Source: an uncultured Collinsella sp.
GTDB lineage: Bacteria > Actinomycetota > Coriobacteriia > Coriobacteriales > Coriobacteriaceae
Reading direction: 5' to 3'
Length of the DNA stretch: 64,000 bases
NCBI GenBank assembly: GCA_905209455.1
Contig: CAJLTA010000010.1
Coordinates: 3,702-67,701 of the forward strand
Below, one piece after another: positions 8,266 through 16,716 of this stretch. Below the pieces are notes generated by a model. That model searched no databases. It saw only the letters and a program-made list of their open reading frames with translations, and had not been told where the DNA came from. How positions within the stretch are numbered: the first letter of the stretch is position 1; each line of letters begins with the position of its first letter. The translations under genes were made by a program, and so were the position numbers.

Positions 8266-8327
8266 GTCTTCAAGGACCCGTACAGGTCTTAATACATACA
8301 TCTAGCTGCCATTAGATGTCTCCCATT

Positions 8328-8355
8328 GGGGCGGTGCGGGTATTCGCACCGCCCC
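8328..8355 (+). terminator. Terminator after arcA1
   Basis: GGGGCGGTGCG (8328-8338), a 6-base loop and CGCACCGCCCC (8345-8355) form a perfect 11-bp stem followed by ATTCTTGT. It would separate arcA1 from the aminotransferase gene, possibly with some read-through. Confidence 0.8.
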
Positions 8356-8413
8356 ATTCTTGTATGAGGAACGTCAACTCGATTGGATGACTGCTTTTGT
8401 AAGGAGCTTGGCC

Positions 8414-9538
8414 ATGGATATCAAGACAATCGGCGTTGAGGAATGGCTCAACGTTTGGGAGAAGAGCGCCACGTGGGATATCGCCCAGTCGACGATCTCC
8501 TCGCTTACCATGGGCGAGCTTCGCGCGCTCGACGAGCAGGACGGCGCCACGTTCTACGAGCGCCTGGATCGCGAGAAGATGAACTACGGCTGGACCGAGG
8601 GTTCGCCTGAGTTTAAGGCCGAGGTTGCCAAGCTGTATCGTCGCGAGGTCAATCCCGATCACATTCTGCAGACCAATGGCTGCACGGGCGCGAACCTCAA
8701 CGCCATCATGGCCGTAGTCGAGCCCGGCGACCACGTTATCGCCGAGTGGCCTACCTATGCGCCGCTCTATGAGATCCCGCGTACGCTTGGCGCCGAGGTC
8801 GAGTATTGGGAGCTTCGCGAGGAGCTCGGGTGGAAACCCGATATCGAACAACTCAAGCGCTTGGTGCGCCCCAACACCAAGCTCATCTGCATCAATAACG
8901 CATCGAACCCCATCGGAACGGTGCTCGATGCCGACACGCTCGGCCAGATTGCCGAGATCGCCCGCTCGGTGGGCGCCTATGTGCTGTGCGACGAGGTGTA
9001 CCTGCCGCTTGAGAACACCGAGGACTTTTTGTCGATGGCCGATGTGTACGAGAAAGCCATCGTCACCAACTCGGTGTCCAAGACCTATTCGACGCCTGCG
9101 GCCCGCGTGGGCTGGGTCGTGGCCGACGAAGAGGTGTCCAACCGCATCCGTACCTATCGCGATTACACCATGATCTGCGGCGGCGTGTTCAACGATGCCC
9201 TGGCGACCTATGTGCTTGAGCACAAGGCCAAGATCCTCGAGCGCAATCGCAAGATCGTGTTTGGCAATCGCGATATCGCACAGGCTTGGATCGACACGCA
9301 ACATCGCGTTTCCTGGACGGCCCCGCAGGGCGTGTCTACCTCGTTTATCCAGCTTGACATTCCCGAGGACGACGAGGAGTTCTGCAAGCGCCTACTGTCC
9401 GAGAGGGGAGTGCTGCTGGTACCCGGCAGCCGCTTTGAGCTTCCCTGCGGCGCGCGCCTGGGTTACTGCGCGAGCGAGGACGTTCTTCGCGAGGGCTTAA
9501 GGCTTTTGGGCGAAGCCCTGGCGGAGCTCGATCGCTAG
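8414..9538 (+). CDS. Class I/II PLP-dependent aminotransferase
   Basis: The 374-residue protein is a fold-type I aminotransferase. It has the NNASNPIGT segment (Asn165), Asp193 in CDEVYLP for the pyridine nitrogen, the PLP lysine Lys223 in SVSKTYSTPA and a C-terminal RLGYC arginine for the substrate carboxylate. Substrate specificity cannot be read from sequence. The start at 8414 has AAGGAG upstream; a longer frame begins at 8360 without one. Its place between two identical arcA genes suggests a role in amino acid catabolism, or a chance passenger enclosed by the duplication. Confidence 0.85.
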   Translation: MDIKTIGVEEWLNVWEKSATWDIAQSTISSLTMGELRALDEQDGATFYERLDREKMNYGWTEGSPEFKAEVAKLYRREVNPDHILQTNGCTGANLNAIMAVVEPGDHVIAEWPTYAPLYEIPRTLGAEVEYWELREELGWKPDIEQLKRLVRPNTKLICINNASNPIGTVLDADTLGQIAEIARSVGAYVLCDEVYLPLENTEDFLSMADVYEKAIVTNSVSKTYSTPAARVGWVVADEEVSNRIRTYRDYTMICGGVFNDALATYVLEHKAKILERNRKIVFGNRDIAQAWIDTQHRVSWTAPQGVSTSFIQLDIPEDDEEFCKRLLSERGVLLVPGSRFELPCGARLGYCASEDVLREGLRLLGEALAELDR

Positions 9539-9589
9539 GATCACGACTCCCTTCGAAGGCCGTATTCAAATTGGCCGAAGATAATCGAA

Positions 9590-9623
9590 AACGGACCTGT
9601 TTCCCTAGGGGATCGGGTCTGTT
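9590..9623 (+). terminator. Terminator after the aminotransferase gene
   Basis: AACGGACC (9590-9597) pairs with GGTCTGTT (9616-9623) with one G-U pair, and the T-run extends to 9626. Confidence 0.7.
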
Positions 9624-9704
9624 TTTCTATACCGAGAAGTCAAGTTGTTACAAATGGAGACGCAAGAACGATTGGTTATTCGACGGGCCTTATACTGAGC
9701 TTCC

Positions 9705-9735
9705 GGTGAACGGTATCCAACGTCTGGTAAACGGT
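9705..9735 (-). promoter_or_regulatory. 21-bp-spaced GGTNAACGGT repeat upstream of arcA2
   Basis: GGTGAACGGT (9705-9714) and GGTAAACGGT (9726-9735) are 21 bp apart. Read on the minus strand they are ACCGTTCACC and ACCGTTTACC, the fullest match to the half-site seen upstream of arcA1 and argG. They lie about 400 bases upstream of arcA2 in the opposite orientation to the proximal pair. Confidence 0.5.
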
Positions 9736-9963
9736 AATCTGTTTGCCAAAAATGAATAGGACGAACTTCTTTCTGAATAAAAATCAAAATGGTTGAGACA
9801 CAGCGAGAATTGCGAATTCTATTCATATCGTTGCGCGAAATATGCAATTTGAGGGTGGTTTAACAAAGATTAGTTTCAATTGATTCCTCGGTTAAAAAGG
9901 CGTTTAAGCACGTAAATACACTTTATTTAATCAAAGTGTGCCATGCGTGAAGTATATGTGTAT

Positions 9964-9991
9964 GCCGTTCACCCCTCATATAAAACCGTTC
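9964..9991 (+). promoter_or_regulatory. 21-bp-spaced CCGTTC repeat, arcA2 promoter
   Basis: GCCGTTCACC begins at 9964 and ACCGTTC at 9985, 21 bp apart. The first half-site lies outside the duplicated block, and its spacer differs from that of arcA1, so the spacing seems to be kept independently of the duplication. Confidence 0.5.
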
Positions 9992-11355
9992 GGGGGCGAG
10001 GTGGAAGTATGGACTGATTTTGGATATAAATATATCGTCAGCAATAACGCCTCACACGGAGGGGCGCTAACGAATCGGCCCTGACAGGGGCCCGAAAGAA
10101 AGGTAGGAGGCCATGACGAAAGGTCTGCACGTGCCTTCCGAGATCGGCAAGCTCAGGAAGGTCTGCCTGCACCGTCCCGGCGACGAGCTCCTCAACCTGC
10201 CGCCCGACGAGCTCGAGCGACTCCTGTTCGACGACGTCCCGTTCCTGGAGGTCGCGCAGCAGGAGCACGACACCTTCGCCCAGATCCTGAGGGACCAGGG
10301 CGTGGAGGTCCTCTACCTCGAGAACCTCGTCGCCGAGGTGTTCGACCAGGTCCCCGGCGCCCGCGCCGAGTTCACCGACCAGTACATCGCCGAGGCCGGC
10401 ATCCGCGGCCAGCACATGCCGCAGATCGTCCGCGAGAAGCTGGACTCCATCGAGGACAACCTCGAGTTCGTCAAGAAGACCATGGCCGGCATGACCAAGG
10501 CCGAGATCGACATGCCCCTCACGGCGTCCACGACCCTCGACTCCCTGGTCAACTCCGAGTCCGAGTCCGACCTGATCATCGACCCGATGCCCAACCTCTA
10601 CTTCACCCGCGACCCGTTCGCGGTCGTCGGCGAGGGCGTCAACCTCAACCGCATGTACTCGGTCACCCGCAACCGCGAGACCCTGTACGGCAAGTACGTC
10701 TTCAAGTACCACCCCGACTACAAGGACGTCTCCCTGTACTTCCGCCGCGACTGCCAGTTCCACACCGAGGGCGGCGACGTGCTGAACATCAACGAGAAGA
10801 CCCTCGCCGTCGGCATCTCCCAGCGCACCCAGGCCGCGGCCATCGACGTCATGGCCCAGAACATCTTCTGGAACTCCGACTCCAAGGTCGAGCGCATCCT
10901 GGCCTTCGACATCCCGGTCTCGCGCGCCTTCATGCACCTCGACACGGTCTTCACCCAGATCGACGTCGATAAGTTCACGATCCACCCCGCCATCATGGGC
11001 ACCCTGCGCGTCTACGAGCTGACCGCCGGCAAGAACCCGGGCGACGTGAACATCCGCCTGATCGAGGACACCCTCGAGCACGTCCTGGAGGACGCCACCG
11101 GCGTCGACCAGGTCAAGCTGATCCCCTGCGGCGGCGGCGACCCGATCGCGGCCTCCCGCGAGCAGTGGAACGACGGCTCCAACACCCTGTGCGTCGAGCC
11201 CGGCAAGATCTGCGTCTACGCCCGCAACACCGTCACCAACGACGTGCTGTACAAGGAGGGCCTGGACCTTCTCGTCGTGCCCTCCGCCGAGCTCTCCCGC
11301 GGCCGCGGCGGCCCGCGCTGCATGAGCATGCCCTTCTGGCGCGAGGACCTCTAAG
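9985..11355 (+). repeat. Duplicated arcA block, copy 2 (1371 bp)
   Basis: Second copy of 6895-8265, apparently identical base for base. The distinct downstream sequence begins right after the stop codon, where argF follows instead of the aminotransferase gene. Confidence 0.95.
10113..11354 (+). CDS. arcA: Arginine deiminase, copy 2
   Basis: The protein is identical to that of the first copy (413 residues, same catalytic Asp167, Glu219, His275, Asp277, Cys403). This copy stands directly upstream of ornithine carbamoyltransferase and the antiporter, so it is probably the one expressed with the rest of the ADI pathway. Complete identity, including silent sites, means recent duplication or ongoing gene conversion. 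Proximal promoter and leader hairpins are shared; distal control DNA is not, so expression may differ. Confidence 0.98.
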   Translation: MTKGLHVPSEIGKLRKVCLHRPGDELLNLPPDELERLLFDDVPFLEVAQQEHDTFAQILRDQGVEVLYLENLVAEVFDQVPGARAEFTDQYIAEAGIRGQHMPQIVREKLDSIEDNLEFVKKTMAGMTKAEIDMPLTASTTLDSLVNSESESDLIIDPMPNLYFTRDPFAVVGEGVNLNRMYSVTRNRETLYGKYVFKYHPDYKDVSLYFRRDCQFHTEGGDVLNINEKTLAVGISQRTQAAAIDVMAQNIFWNSDSKVERILAFDIPVSRAFMHLDTVFTQIDVDKFTIHPAIMGTLRVYELTAGKNPGDVNIRLIEDTLEHVLEDATGVDQVKLIPCGGGDPIAASREQWNDGSNTLCVEPGKICVYARNTVTNDVLYKEGLDLLVVPSAELSRGRGGPRCMSMPFWREDL

Positions 11356-11366
11356 TCTTTAACGTT

Positions 11367-11395
11367 CCGGTGCGGTCCCCCTACAACCGCACCGG
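11367..11395 (+). terminator. Hairpin between arcA2 and ornithine carbamoyltransferase gene
   Basis: CCGGTGCGGT (11367-11376) and ACCGCACCGG (11386-11395) form a perfect 10-bp stem followed by TTTCGCCC. The short U-tract suggests partial termination that would set the arcA to arcB ratio, or an mRNA-stability hairpin. Confidence 0.6.
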
Positions 11396-11459
11396 TTTCG
11401 CCCGTCAAACGGGCACCACTACTATTTATGTAATTCATTTCTTCGAAAGGATTCGAACC

Positions 11460-12455
11460 ATGGGTGTTAACCTCTCCGGCCGTAGCTTCCTCAAGCTCCT
11501 CGACCTCACCACCGAGGAGATCGAGTACCTGCTCAAGCTCTCCAAGAACTTCAAGGACATGAAGCGCGCCGGCGTTCCGCACCGCTATCTCGAGGGCAAG
11601 AACATCGTTCTGCTCTTCCAGAAGACCTCCACTCGTACCCGCTGCGCCTTCGAGGTCGGCGGCATGGATCTGGGCATGGGCGTGACCTACCTCGATCCCG
11701 GTTCGTCGCAGATGGGCAAGAAGGAGTCCATCGAGGACACCGCTCGCGTTCTCGGCCGCATGTATGACGGCATCGAGTTCCGTGGCTTTGCCCAGGACGA
11801 CGTCGAGGAGCTCGCTGCTAAGTCCGGCGTGCCCGTGTGGAACGGCCTGACCACCGAGTGGCACCCCACCCAGATGCTCGCCGACATCCTGACCGTCCAG
11901 GAGAACTTCAACTACGACATCAAGGGCAAGACCCTCGTCTTCATGGGCGACTGCAAGAACAATGTCGCTCGCTCCCTCATGGTTGTCTGCTCCAAGCTCG
12001 GCATGAACTTCGTGGCCTGCGGCCCCGAGGAGTGCATGCCCGCTGACGACGTCATCGAGGCCTGCAAGCCCATCGCCGAGGCTAACGGTTGCACCATCAA
12101 GCTGACCACTGACGTCAAGGACGGCGTCACCGGTGCCGACGTTATCTACACCGACGTGTGGGTCTCCATGGGCGAGCCCGACGAGGTCTGGGCCGAGCGC
12201 ATCGCTCAGCTCACCCCGTATCGCGTTACCTCCGAGGTCATGGCTATGGCCAACCCGGGCGCCATTTTCCTGCACTGCCTGCCCAGCTTCCACGACACCA
12301 ACACCACGATTGGCGCCGAGAAGTGCGAGCAGTTCGGCATCACCGAGCAGGAGGTCACCGACGAGGTCTTCGAGAGCCCCGCTTCCAAGGTTTTCGACGA
12401 GGCCGAGAACCGCATGCACACCATCAAGGCTGTCATGTACGCCACGCTCAAGTAA
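11460..12455 (+). CDS. arcB: Ornithine carbamoyltransferase (probably catabolic, ArcB)
   Basis: The 331-residue protein carries the carbamoyl-phosphate motif STRTR (57-61), the ornithine loop HCLPSFHD near the C-terminal third and WHPTQ. In the ADI pathway it converts citrulline and phosphate to ornithine and carbamoyl phosphate; the reverse anabolic reaction (ArgF) is possible too. Its place after arcA2 and before the antiporter favours the catabolic role. The ATG at 11460 follows AAAGGA; the frame continues upstream without a better start. No carbamate kinase gene lies in the window. Confidence 0.95.
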   Translation: MGVNLSGRSFLKLLDLTTEEIEYLLKLSKNFKDMKRAGVPHRYLEGKNIVLLFQKTSTRTRCAFEVGGMDLGMGVTYLDPGSSQMGKKESIEDTARVLGRMYDGIEFRGFAQDDVEELAAKSGVPVWNGLTTEWHPTQMLADILTVQENFNYDIKGKTLVFMGDCKNNVARSLMVVCSKLGMNFVACGPEECMPADDVIEACKPIAEANGCTIKLTTDVKDGVTGADVIYTDVWVSMGEPDEVWAERIAQLTPYRVTSEVMAMANPGAIFLHCLPSFHDTNTTIGAEKCEQFGITEQEVTDEVFESPASKVFDEAENRMHTIKAVMYATLK

Positions 12456-12471
12456 GAGCATCTAGCATCTC

Positions 12472-12501
12472 GCTCGGGGTGTCTTGCTGCACACCCCGAG
12501 C
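12472..12501 (+). terminator. Terminator after arcB
   Basis: GCTCGGGGTGT (12472-12482) pairs perfectly with ACACCCCGAGC (12491-12501), followed by GGCTTTGTCT. Confidence 0.75.
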
Positions 12502-12602
12502 GGCTTTGTCTGGTTAATATCTCGCGTCGGGCGGTGGGCACGGCACGGAAGATCCGCTTCGCGCGAGAAAGTTAAATGATTTATGAAGGGGGGATGAGAA
12601 CC

Positions 12603-14081
12603 ATGACTGAGACCGCTAAGAAAAAGCGCGGTATGCCTTCATCGTTCACCATTCTTCTAGCTCTGCTGGCAATTGTTGCAGTGATTACCGTTATCGTCTC
12701 CGGCACGTCCGGCGGCGCGGTTACTGCAGCCCGCCTGAGCGATTTCTGCACCGCCCCGATCCTGGGCTTCGCTGACGCTCTGCCCGTCTGCCTCTTCGTT
12801 ATGATCCTGGGCGGCTTCCTCGGTATGATGACCGAGACCGGCGCTCTGGACAACGGCATCGCCGTTCTGGTGCAGAAGCTTAAGGGCAACGAGATCATGC
12901 TCGTTCCTGTCCTTATGCTCATCTTCTCCCTCGGTGGTACCACCTATGGTATGTGCGAGGAGACCGTTCCCTTCTACGCCCTGCTCGCCGCTACCATGAT
13001 GGCCGCCGGCTTCGACCCCATGGTCGGCGCCGCTACTGTCCTGCTCGGCGCTGGCTGCGGCTGCCTGGGCTCCACGGTTAACCCGTTCGCCGTCGGCGCT
13101 GCCGTCGACGCTCTGACCGGCGTTGGCATTGAGGTCAACCAGTCCATCATCATCGGCCTCGGTGCCGTCCTGTGGATTGTCACTACCGCTATGTCCATCG
13201 TCTTCGTGATGAACTATGCCAAGAAGGTCAAGGCTGACAAGGGTTCCACCATCCTGTCGATGCAGGAGCTCAAGGACGCCGAAGAGGCTCACGGCAAGGC
13301 TGCTTCCGAGGTCCACAAGGAGGTCAAGCTCACCGGTCGTCAGAAGGGTGTTCTGATCGCCTTCGCCTTCACCTTCGTCGTCATGATCGTCGGCTTCATT
13401 CCGCTGGCCGACCTCAACGAGGGCGTCGCCAATTTCTTTGACGCTGGCGCTGTCTACGACGCCGACGGTAACGCCGTCGTCCAGGGCTGGTCTGCCCTGA
13501 TCACCGGCCTGCCCATTGGCCAGTGGTACTTCGACGAGGCTTCCACCTGGTTCTTCCTCATGGCTATCCTGATCGGTATCATCGGTGGCCTGTCCGAGAA
13601 GCAGATCGTTAACACTTTCATCACCGGCGCTGCCGACATGATGTCCGTTGTTCTCGTCATCGCCCTCGCCCGTGGTATCTCCGTCCTCATGGCTAACACC
13701 GGCCTCGACGTCTTCGTCCTCGACGCTGCCGCCAATGCCCTGGCTGGCCTGTCCGGCGTGATCTTCGCTCCCATGAGCTTCCTGGTCTACTTCGGCCTGT
13801 CCTTCCTGATCCCCTCGACCTCCGGTATGGCCACCGTCTCCATGCCCATCATGGGACCGCTGGCTGTTAAGCTCGGCTTCTCGCCCGAGGTCATGGTCAT
13901 GATCTTCTCCGCCGCCATCGGTGTCGTGAACCTGTTCACCCCGACCTCCGGCGCCATCATGGGCGGTCTCGCCCTGGCCAAGATCGAGTGGACGACCTGG
14001 CTCAAGTTTGCCCTTAAGCTCATCGTCGCGCTCTCCGTCGTCTGCGCCGTCATCCTGACCGTCGCCTGCGTGTTGATCTAA
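12603..14081 (+). CDS. DcuC/YfcC-family transporter, probable arginine-ornithine antiporter
   Basis: The 492-residue protein is highly hydrophobic with about 12 predicted membrane segments and the conserved family stretches GGTTYGMCEETVPFY and LIPSTSGMATVSMP. The family (DcuC-like, Pfam C4-dicarboxylate anaerobic carrier) includes ArcD-type exchangers that swap arginine for ornithine in ADI gene clusters. Location directly after arcA and arcB supports that substrate; it is an inference. The ATG at 12603 was chosen because GAAGGGGGG is correctly spaced from it and too close to the ATG at 12594. A charged loop near residues 220-250 separates two membrane halves. Confidence 0.85.
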   Translation: MTETAKKKRGMPSSFTILLALLAIVAVITVIVSGTSGGAVTAARLSDFCTAPILGFADALPVCLFVMILGGFLGMMTETGALDNGIAVLVQKLKGNEIMLVPVLMLIFSLGGTTYGMCEETVPFYALLAATMMAAGFDPMVGAATVLLGAGCGCLGSTVNPFAVGAAVDALTGVGIEVNQSIIIGLGAVLWIVTTAMSIVFVMNYAKKVKADKGSTILSMQELKDAEEAHGKAASEVHKEVKLTGRQKGVLIAFAFTFVVMIVGFIPLADLNEGVANFFDAGAVYDADGNAVVQGWSALITGLPIGQWYFDEASTWFFLMAILIGIIGGLSEKQIVNTFITGAADMMSVVLVIALARGISVLMANTGLDVFVLDAAANALAGLSGVIFAPMSFLVYFGLSFLIPSTSGMATVSMPIMGPLAVKLGFSPEVMVMIFSAAIGVVNLFTPTSGAIMGGLALAKIEWTTWLKFALKLIVALSVVCAVILTVACVLI

Positions 14082-14183
14082 GTACCCAACGGGTACCCCA
14101 CGGAAACCTTGACGATCCTGTAAAGGATCACCTGGTCATCGTCTGTCCGGTGGGGTCAACCCACCGGTAGACTCCTACCTTTA

Positions 14184-14214
14184 GCCCCCTCCCGTTCCGT
14201 GCGCGGGAGGGGGC
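14184..14214 (+). terminator. Terminator after the antiporter gene
   Basis: GCCCCCTCCCG (14184-14194) and CGGGAGGGGGC (14204-14214) form a perfect 11-bp GC stem; the downstream T content is low. Confidence 0.65.
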
Positions 14215-14291
14215 GCTCTCATGTTGCGCGGTTCTACGAACCGCGCAACCAGTCGACGCTGCGCGCCGCCCAGAACGACAATTTGTCATTC

Positions 14292-14335
14292 AAAAGGCAA
14301 GGCATGACCAGAAGGTCTATGCCTTGCCTTTTTCA
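14292..14335 (+). terminator. Strong bidirectional terminator
   Basis: AAAAGGCAAGGCAT (14292-14305) and ATGCCTTGCCTTTT (14319-14332) are perfect complements; the right arm runs into TTTTTC, and the left arm gives a U-run on the other strand. Confidence 0.85.
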
Positions 14336-14438
14336 TGCCAACTTGTACGTCCTGGACGTCGCTCGCTGACTTATGCTCCACCTGCGGCGCTGCCATTATT
14401 GATGCAAAGGGGTCAGGTTAGTTTGCGCCAAAAAGGGG

Positions 14439-14507
14439 AAGTTGCGGTGGAATAGTTCCTGTTTGGCCGTCTTGAGGGGTTAAACGGGAACTATTTCACC
14501 GCAACTT
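14439..14507. repeat. Family-A palindrome, copy 1
   Basis: Arms 14439-14464 and 14482-14507 pair over 26 positions (24 Watson-Crick, 2 G-U) around a 17-base loop. The outer AAGTTGCGGTGGAATA and TTTCACCGCAA segments and the GGCCGT of the loop recur at 53843-53911. It lies about 100 bases upstream of the DUF1846 gene and just upstream of its TATAAT. Confidence 0.8.
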
Positions 14508-14569
14508 ATCGATGGCGTGTTTGGTTGGTGCCTGTTGATGGTCTGGGTATCGGGGAGGGCGGGCTCCGT

Positions 14570-14575
14570 TATAAT
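14570..14575 (+). promoter_or_regulatory. TATAAT -10 element for the DUF1846 gene
   Basis: TATAAT lies 39 bases before the chosen ATG. No clear -35 is present at 17 bp spacing. Confidence 0.5.
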
Positions 14576-14614
14576 CGCCTAGAACATTAAATGGAAACGG
14601 GACGGGAGCCATAC

Positions 14615-16096
14615 ATGCGCCAGGGTTTCGACAACGCGAAGTATATCGAGCTGCAGGCTGCTCACATTAAGGAGCGCATCTCGCAGTTTGGTGGCAAGCT
14701 CTATTTGGAGTTTGGCGGTAAGCTGTTCGATGACTATCATGCGAGCCGCGTGCTGCCGGGTTTTGAACCGGACAGCAAGTTCCGCATGCTCAAGAGCATC
14801 GCCGACGATGTCGAGGTTATCATCGCGATCAACGCGAACCACATCGAGAAAAACAAGGCTCGTGGTGACCTCGGCATTACCTATGACGAGGATGTGCTGC
14901 GCCTGGTTGACCTGTTTCGCGGCAACGGCTTTGCTGTCGCGGCTGTGGTCATCACCCAGTACGCCGGCCAGCCCGCTGCCGATGTGTTCCGCAACCGCCT
15001 GAACGCGCTCGGTATTCCCGCCAAGCTGCACTATCCCATCGAGGGGTATCCGCACGATGTCGATCTGATCGTGTCCGACGATGGCTACGGCAAGAACGAG
15101 TTTGTCGAGACCACCCGACCGCTCGTCGTGGTCACTGCCCCCGGTCCTGGCTCGGGCAAGCTTGCCACCTGCCTGTCTCAGCTCTATCACGAGCACAAGC
15201 ATGGCACGGCCGCCGGCTATGCCAAGTTCGAGACCTTCCCTGTCTGGAATCTTCCTCTGACGCATCCGGTCAATATTGCCTACGAGGCCGCCACGGCTGA
15301 CCTCGACGACGCCAATATCATCGATTCGTTCCACCTTGAGGCCTACAACAAGACCACGGTCAACTACAACCGCGACGTCGAGGCCTTCCCGGTAGTCCGT
15401 GCCCTGATGGAAAAGATCCTGGGCAAGAGCCCCTACCAGAGCCCTACGGACATGGGCGTCAATATGGTCGGCTTTGCCATCACCGATGACGATGCCTGCC
15501 GCGACGCTTCCAAGATGGAGATCGTCCGCCGCTACTTTACCGCGGTCGAAAATGTGCGCCGTACCGGCGTGGGCGATGAGCAAGTCGACCGTCTCAAGAT
15601 TATTATGAAGAAAGCCGGCATCGATAAGAACTACTCACCGGCGCGCTCGGCAGCCCTCACCAGGGAGCAGCTGACGGGTGGTCCCGTGGGTGCCATGGTC
15701 ATGCCCGATGGCTCCGTGGTGACCGGCAAGACTTCCACGCGCCTGGGCGCCGCGAGCTCGCTCATCATGAATGCACTTAAGCATGTCTCGGGCGTCGACC
15801 TTGAGCTCGAGGTCATTAGCGATGAAGCGATCGAGCCCATCAGCAAGCTCAAGACGCATTTCCTGGGCAGCAAAAACCCGCGCCTCCACACCGACGAGAC
15901 GCTTATGGCGCTGTCGATCACCTCGGCCACGAGTGAGACGGCCGCTCGCGTCCTTTCGGGCCTGGAGCAGCTGCGCGGTTGCGATGCCTTCTTTAGCGTG
16001 ATTATCTCGCCGACGGACGAGACGGTACTGCGCAAACTGGGTATCAACGTGTGCTGCGAGCCCAAGTTTGAGCGCCGCGGTTTCTTCCATCGCTAA
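14615..16096 (+). CDS. DUF1846 domain-containing protein
   Basis: The 493-residue protein spans the full DUF1846 family, found in many anaerobic Firmicutes and Actinobacteria. The opening GFDNAKYIELQAAHI and the LEFGGKLFDDYHASRVLPGF segment are typical as I recall them. The family's function is unknown; the nucleotide-binding look of TAPGPGSGKLATCLSQ (about residues 176-190) is P-loop-like and suggests ATP or GTP use, which is inference. GGGAG 8 bases before the ATG at 14615 supports this start over 14591. It appears to be a single-gene unit with its own promoter and terminator. Confidence 0.85.
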   Translation: MRQGFDNAKYIELQAAHIKERISQFGGKLYLEFGGKLFDDYHASRVLPGFEPDSKFRMLKSIADDVEVIIAINANHIEKNKARGDLGITYDEDVLRLVDLFRGNGFAVAAVVITQYAGQPAADVFRNRLNALGIPAKLHYPIEGYPHDVDLIVSDDGYGKNEFVETTRPLVVVTAPGPGSGKLATCLSQLYHEHKHGTAAGYAKFETFPVWNLPLTHPVNIAYEAATADLDDANIIDSFHLEAYNKTTVNYNRDVEAFPVVRALMEKILGKSPYQSPTDMGVNMVGFAITDDDACRDASKMEIVRRYFTAVENVRRTGVGDEQVDRLKIIMKKAGIDKNYSPARSAALTREQLTGGPVGAMVMPDGSVVTGKTSTRLGAASSLIMNALKHVSGVDLELEVISDEAIEPISKLKTHFLGSKNPRLHTDETLMALSITSATSETAARVLSGLEQLRGCDAFFSVIISPTDETVLRKLGINVCCEPKFERRGFFHR

Positions 16097-16130
16097 GTTT
16101 GAAGCACCGCGGTAATTGCATTGCATTTTG

Positions 16131-16163
16131 GCCGTATCGGGTTAGCGCCCGGTACGGCTTTTT
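16131..16163 (+). terminator. Terminator after the DUF1846 gene
   Basis: GCCGTATCGGG (16131-16141) and CCCGGTACGGC (16148-16158) pair with one G-U, followed directly by TTTTT. Confidence 0.9.
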
Positions 16164-16352
16164 GATCAATAAAGCGCCTATTTCGGCGAAAAGTAGCTGT
16201 TTACCTGCCTAGAAACAATTTGAGCGGTATACAATAACCGTAACTGTTTCATCCTTAGCGGGATGCCGCATGATGGATATTACCTGCCATCGTGAGGTGT
16301 GTCGGTCGCGCACGGCGCGTTAGATGCTCGTGCTCGGTTTGAGGAGGCTGCT

Positions 16353-16691
16353 ATGGCGGGCAAGGGTCGTGCGAGTGTCAACGATATGAAGCGTGTCGAG
16401 GTGCTGGTATTGATGGAGATCGACCAGCAAACCGAAGACAATGGCGGGCCGTATGGTTTCTCGCGCAAAACGCTTGCCGAGCGCGTGGGGGTTTCGCCGT
16501 ATCGTGCCCGCGCCGCAATCGATCGCTTGGATTCCGAAGGCATGATTGATGTCGTCTCGCGTTATAGCGACGACGGCGGTCAGCTTGCAAATGGCATTTG
16601 CCTCACCGAACGTGGCGAGTGGTATCTTGAGGGCGTCCGTACCGGCATGCTCGTTCAAGAAATGCTTGAGGACGAGGTTTCTGATCGATAG
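16353..16691 (+). CDS. Small winged-helix DNA-binding protein
   Basis: The 112-residue product has a predicted helix-turn-helix in the segment GFSRKTLAERVGVSPYRARAAIDRLDSEGMIDV (about residues 33-65), followed by a wing-like strand pair; this is the layout of MarR/GntR-type wHTH domains without an effector domain. Its target is unknown. GAGGAGG lies 6 bases ahead of the ATG at 16353. It lies upstream of pyrG but is separated from it by a strong terminator, so a role in pyrimidine control is only a possibility. Confidence 0.75.
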   Translation: MAGKGRASVNDMKRVEVLVLMEIDQQTEDNGGPYGFSRKTLAERVGVSPYRARAAIDRLDSEGMIDVVSRYSDDGGQLANGICLTERGEWYLEGVRTGMLVQEMLEDEVSDR

Positions 16692-16716
16692 CAGCATGTA
16701 ACCCTTGCCATAGCGA

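Larger units (their letters stand above)
9539..10112 (+). promoter_or_regulatory. AT-rich control region of arcA copy 2
   Basis: This 574-base gap begins with the terminator at 9590-9623 and then carries two sets of 21-bp-spaced repeats (9705-9735 and 9964-9991) and the duplicated promoter with TATAAA and two leader hairpins. Apart from the duplicated part it does not resemble the arcA1 upstream region in sequence, though both are AT-rich. A 62-codon plus frame at 9571 overlaps the terminator and is not supported. Confidence 0.6.
14082..14614. other. 533-base gap packed with hairpins
   Basis: No gene is seen. It holds GTACCC-GGGTAC at 14082-14096, a nested structure at about 14095-14158 (outer CCCCAC/GTGGGG, middle GACGAT/ATCGTC, inner GATCC/GGATC), the terminator-like stems at 14184-14214 and 14292-14332, a 12-bp stem with loop TAC (14223-14249), the family-A palindrome at 14439-14507 and a TATAAT at 14570 for the next gene. 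Confidence 0.7.

Noticed and set aside
6948..8273. 441-codon open frame antisense to arcA1
   Set aside because: It mirrors the extreme GC third-position bias of arcA and encodes a low-complexity Val/Leu/Asp/Gly-rich product without family features.
9571..9759. 62-codon plus frame after the aminotransferase gene
   Set aside because: It overlaps a clear terminator and the 21-bp repeat and lacks a ribosome site.
10038..12461. 807-codon open frame antisense to arcA2 and arcB
   Set aside because: Same cause; it runs through two well-identified genes on the other strand and has the same low-complexity composition.
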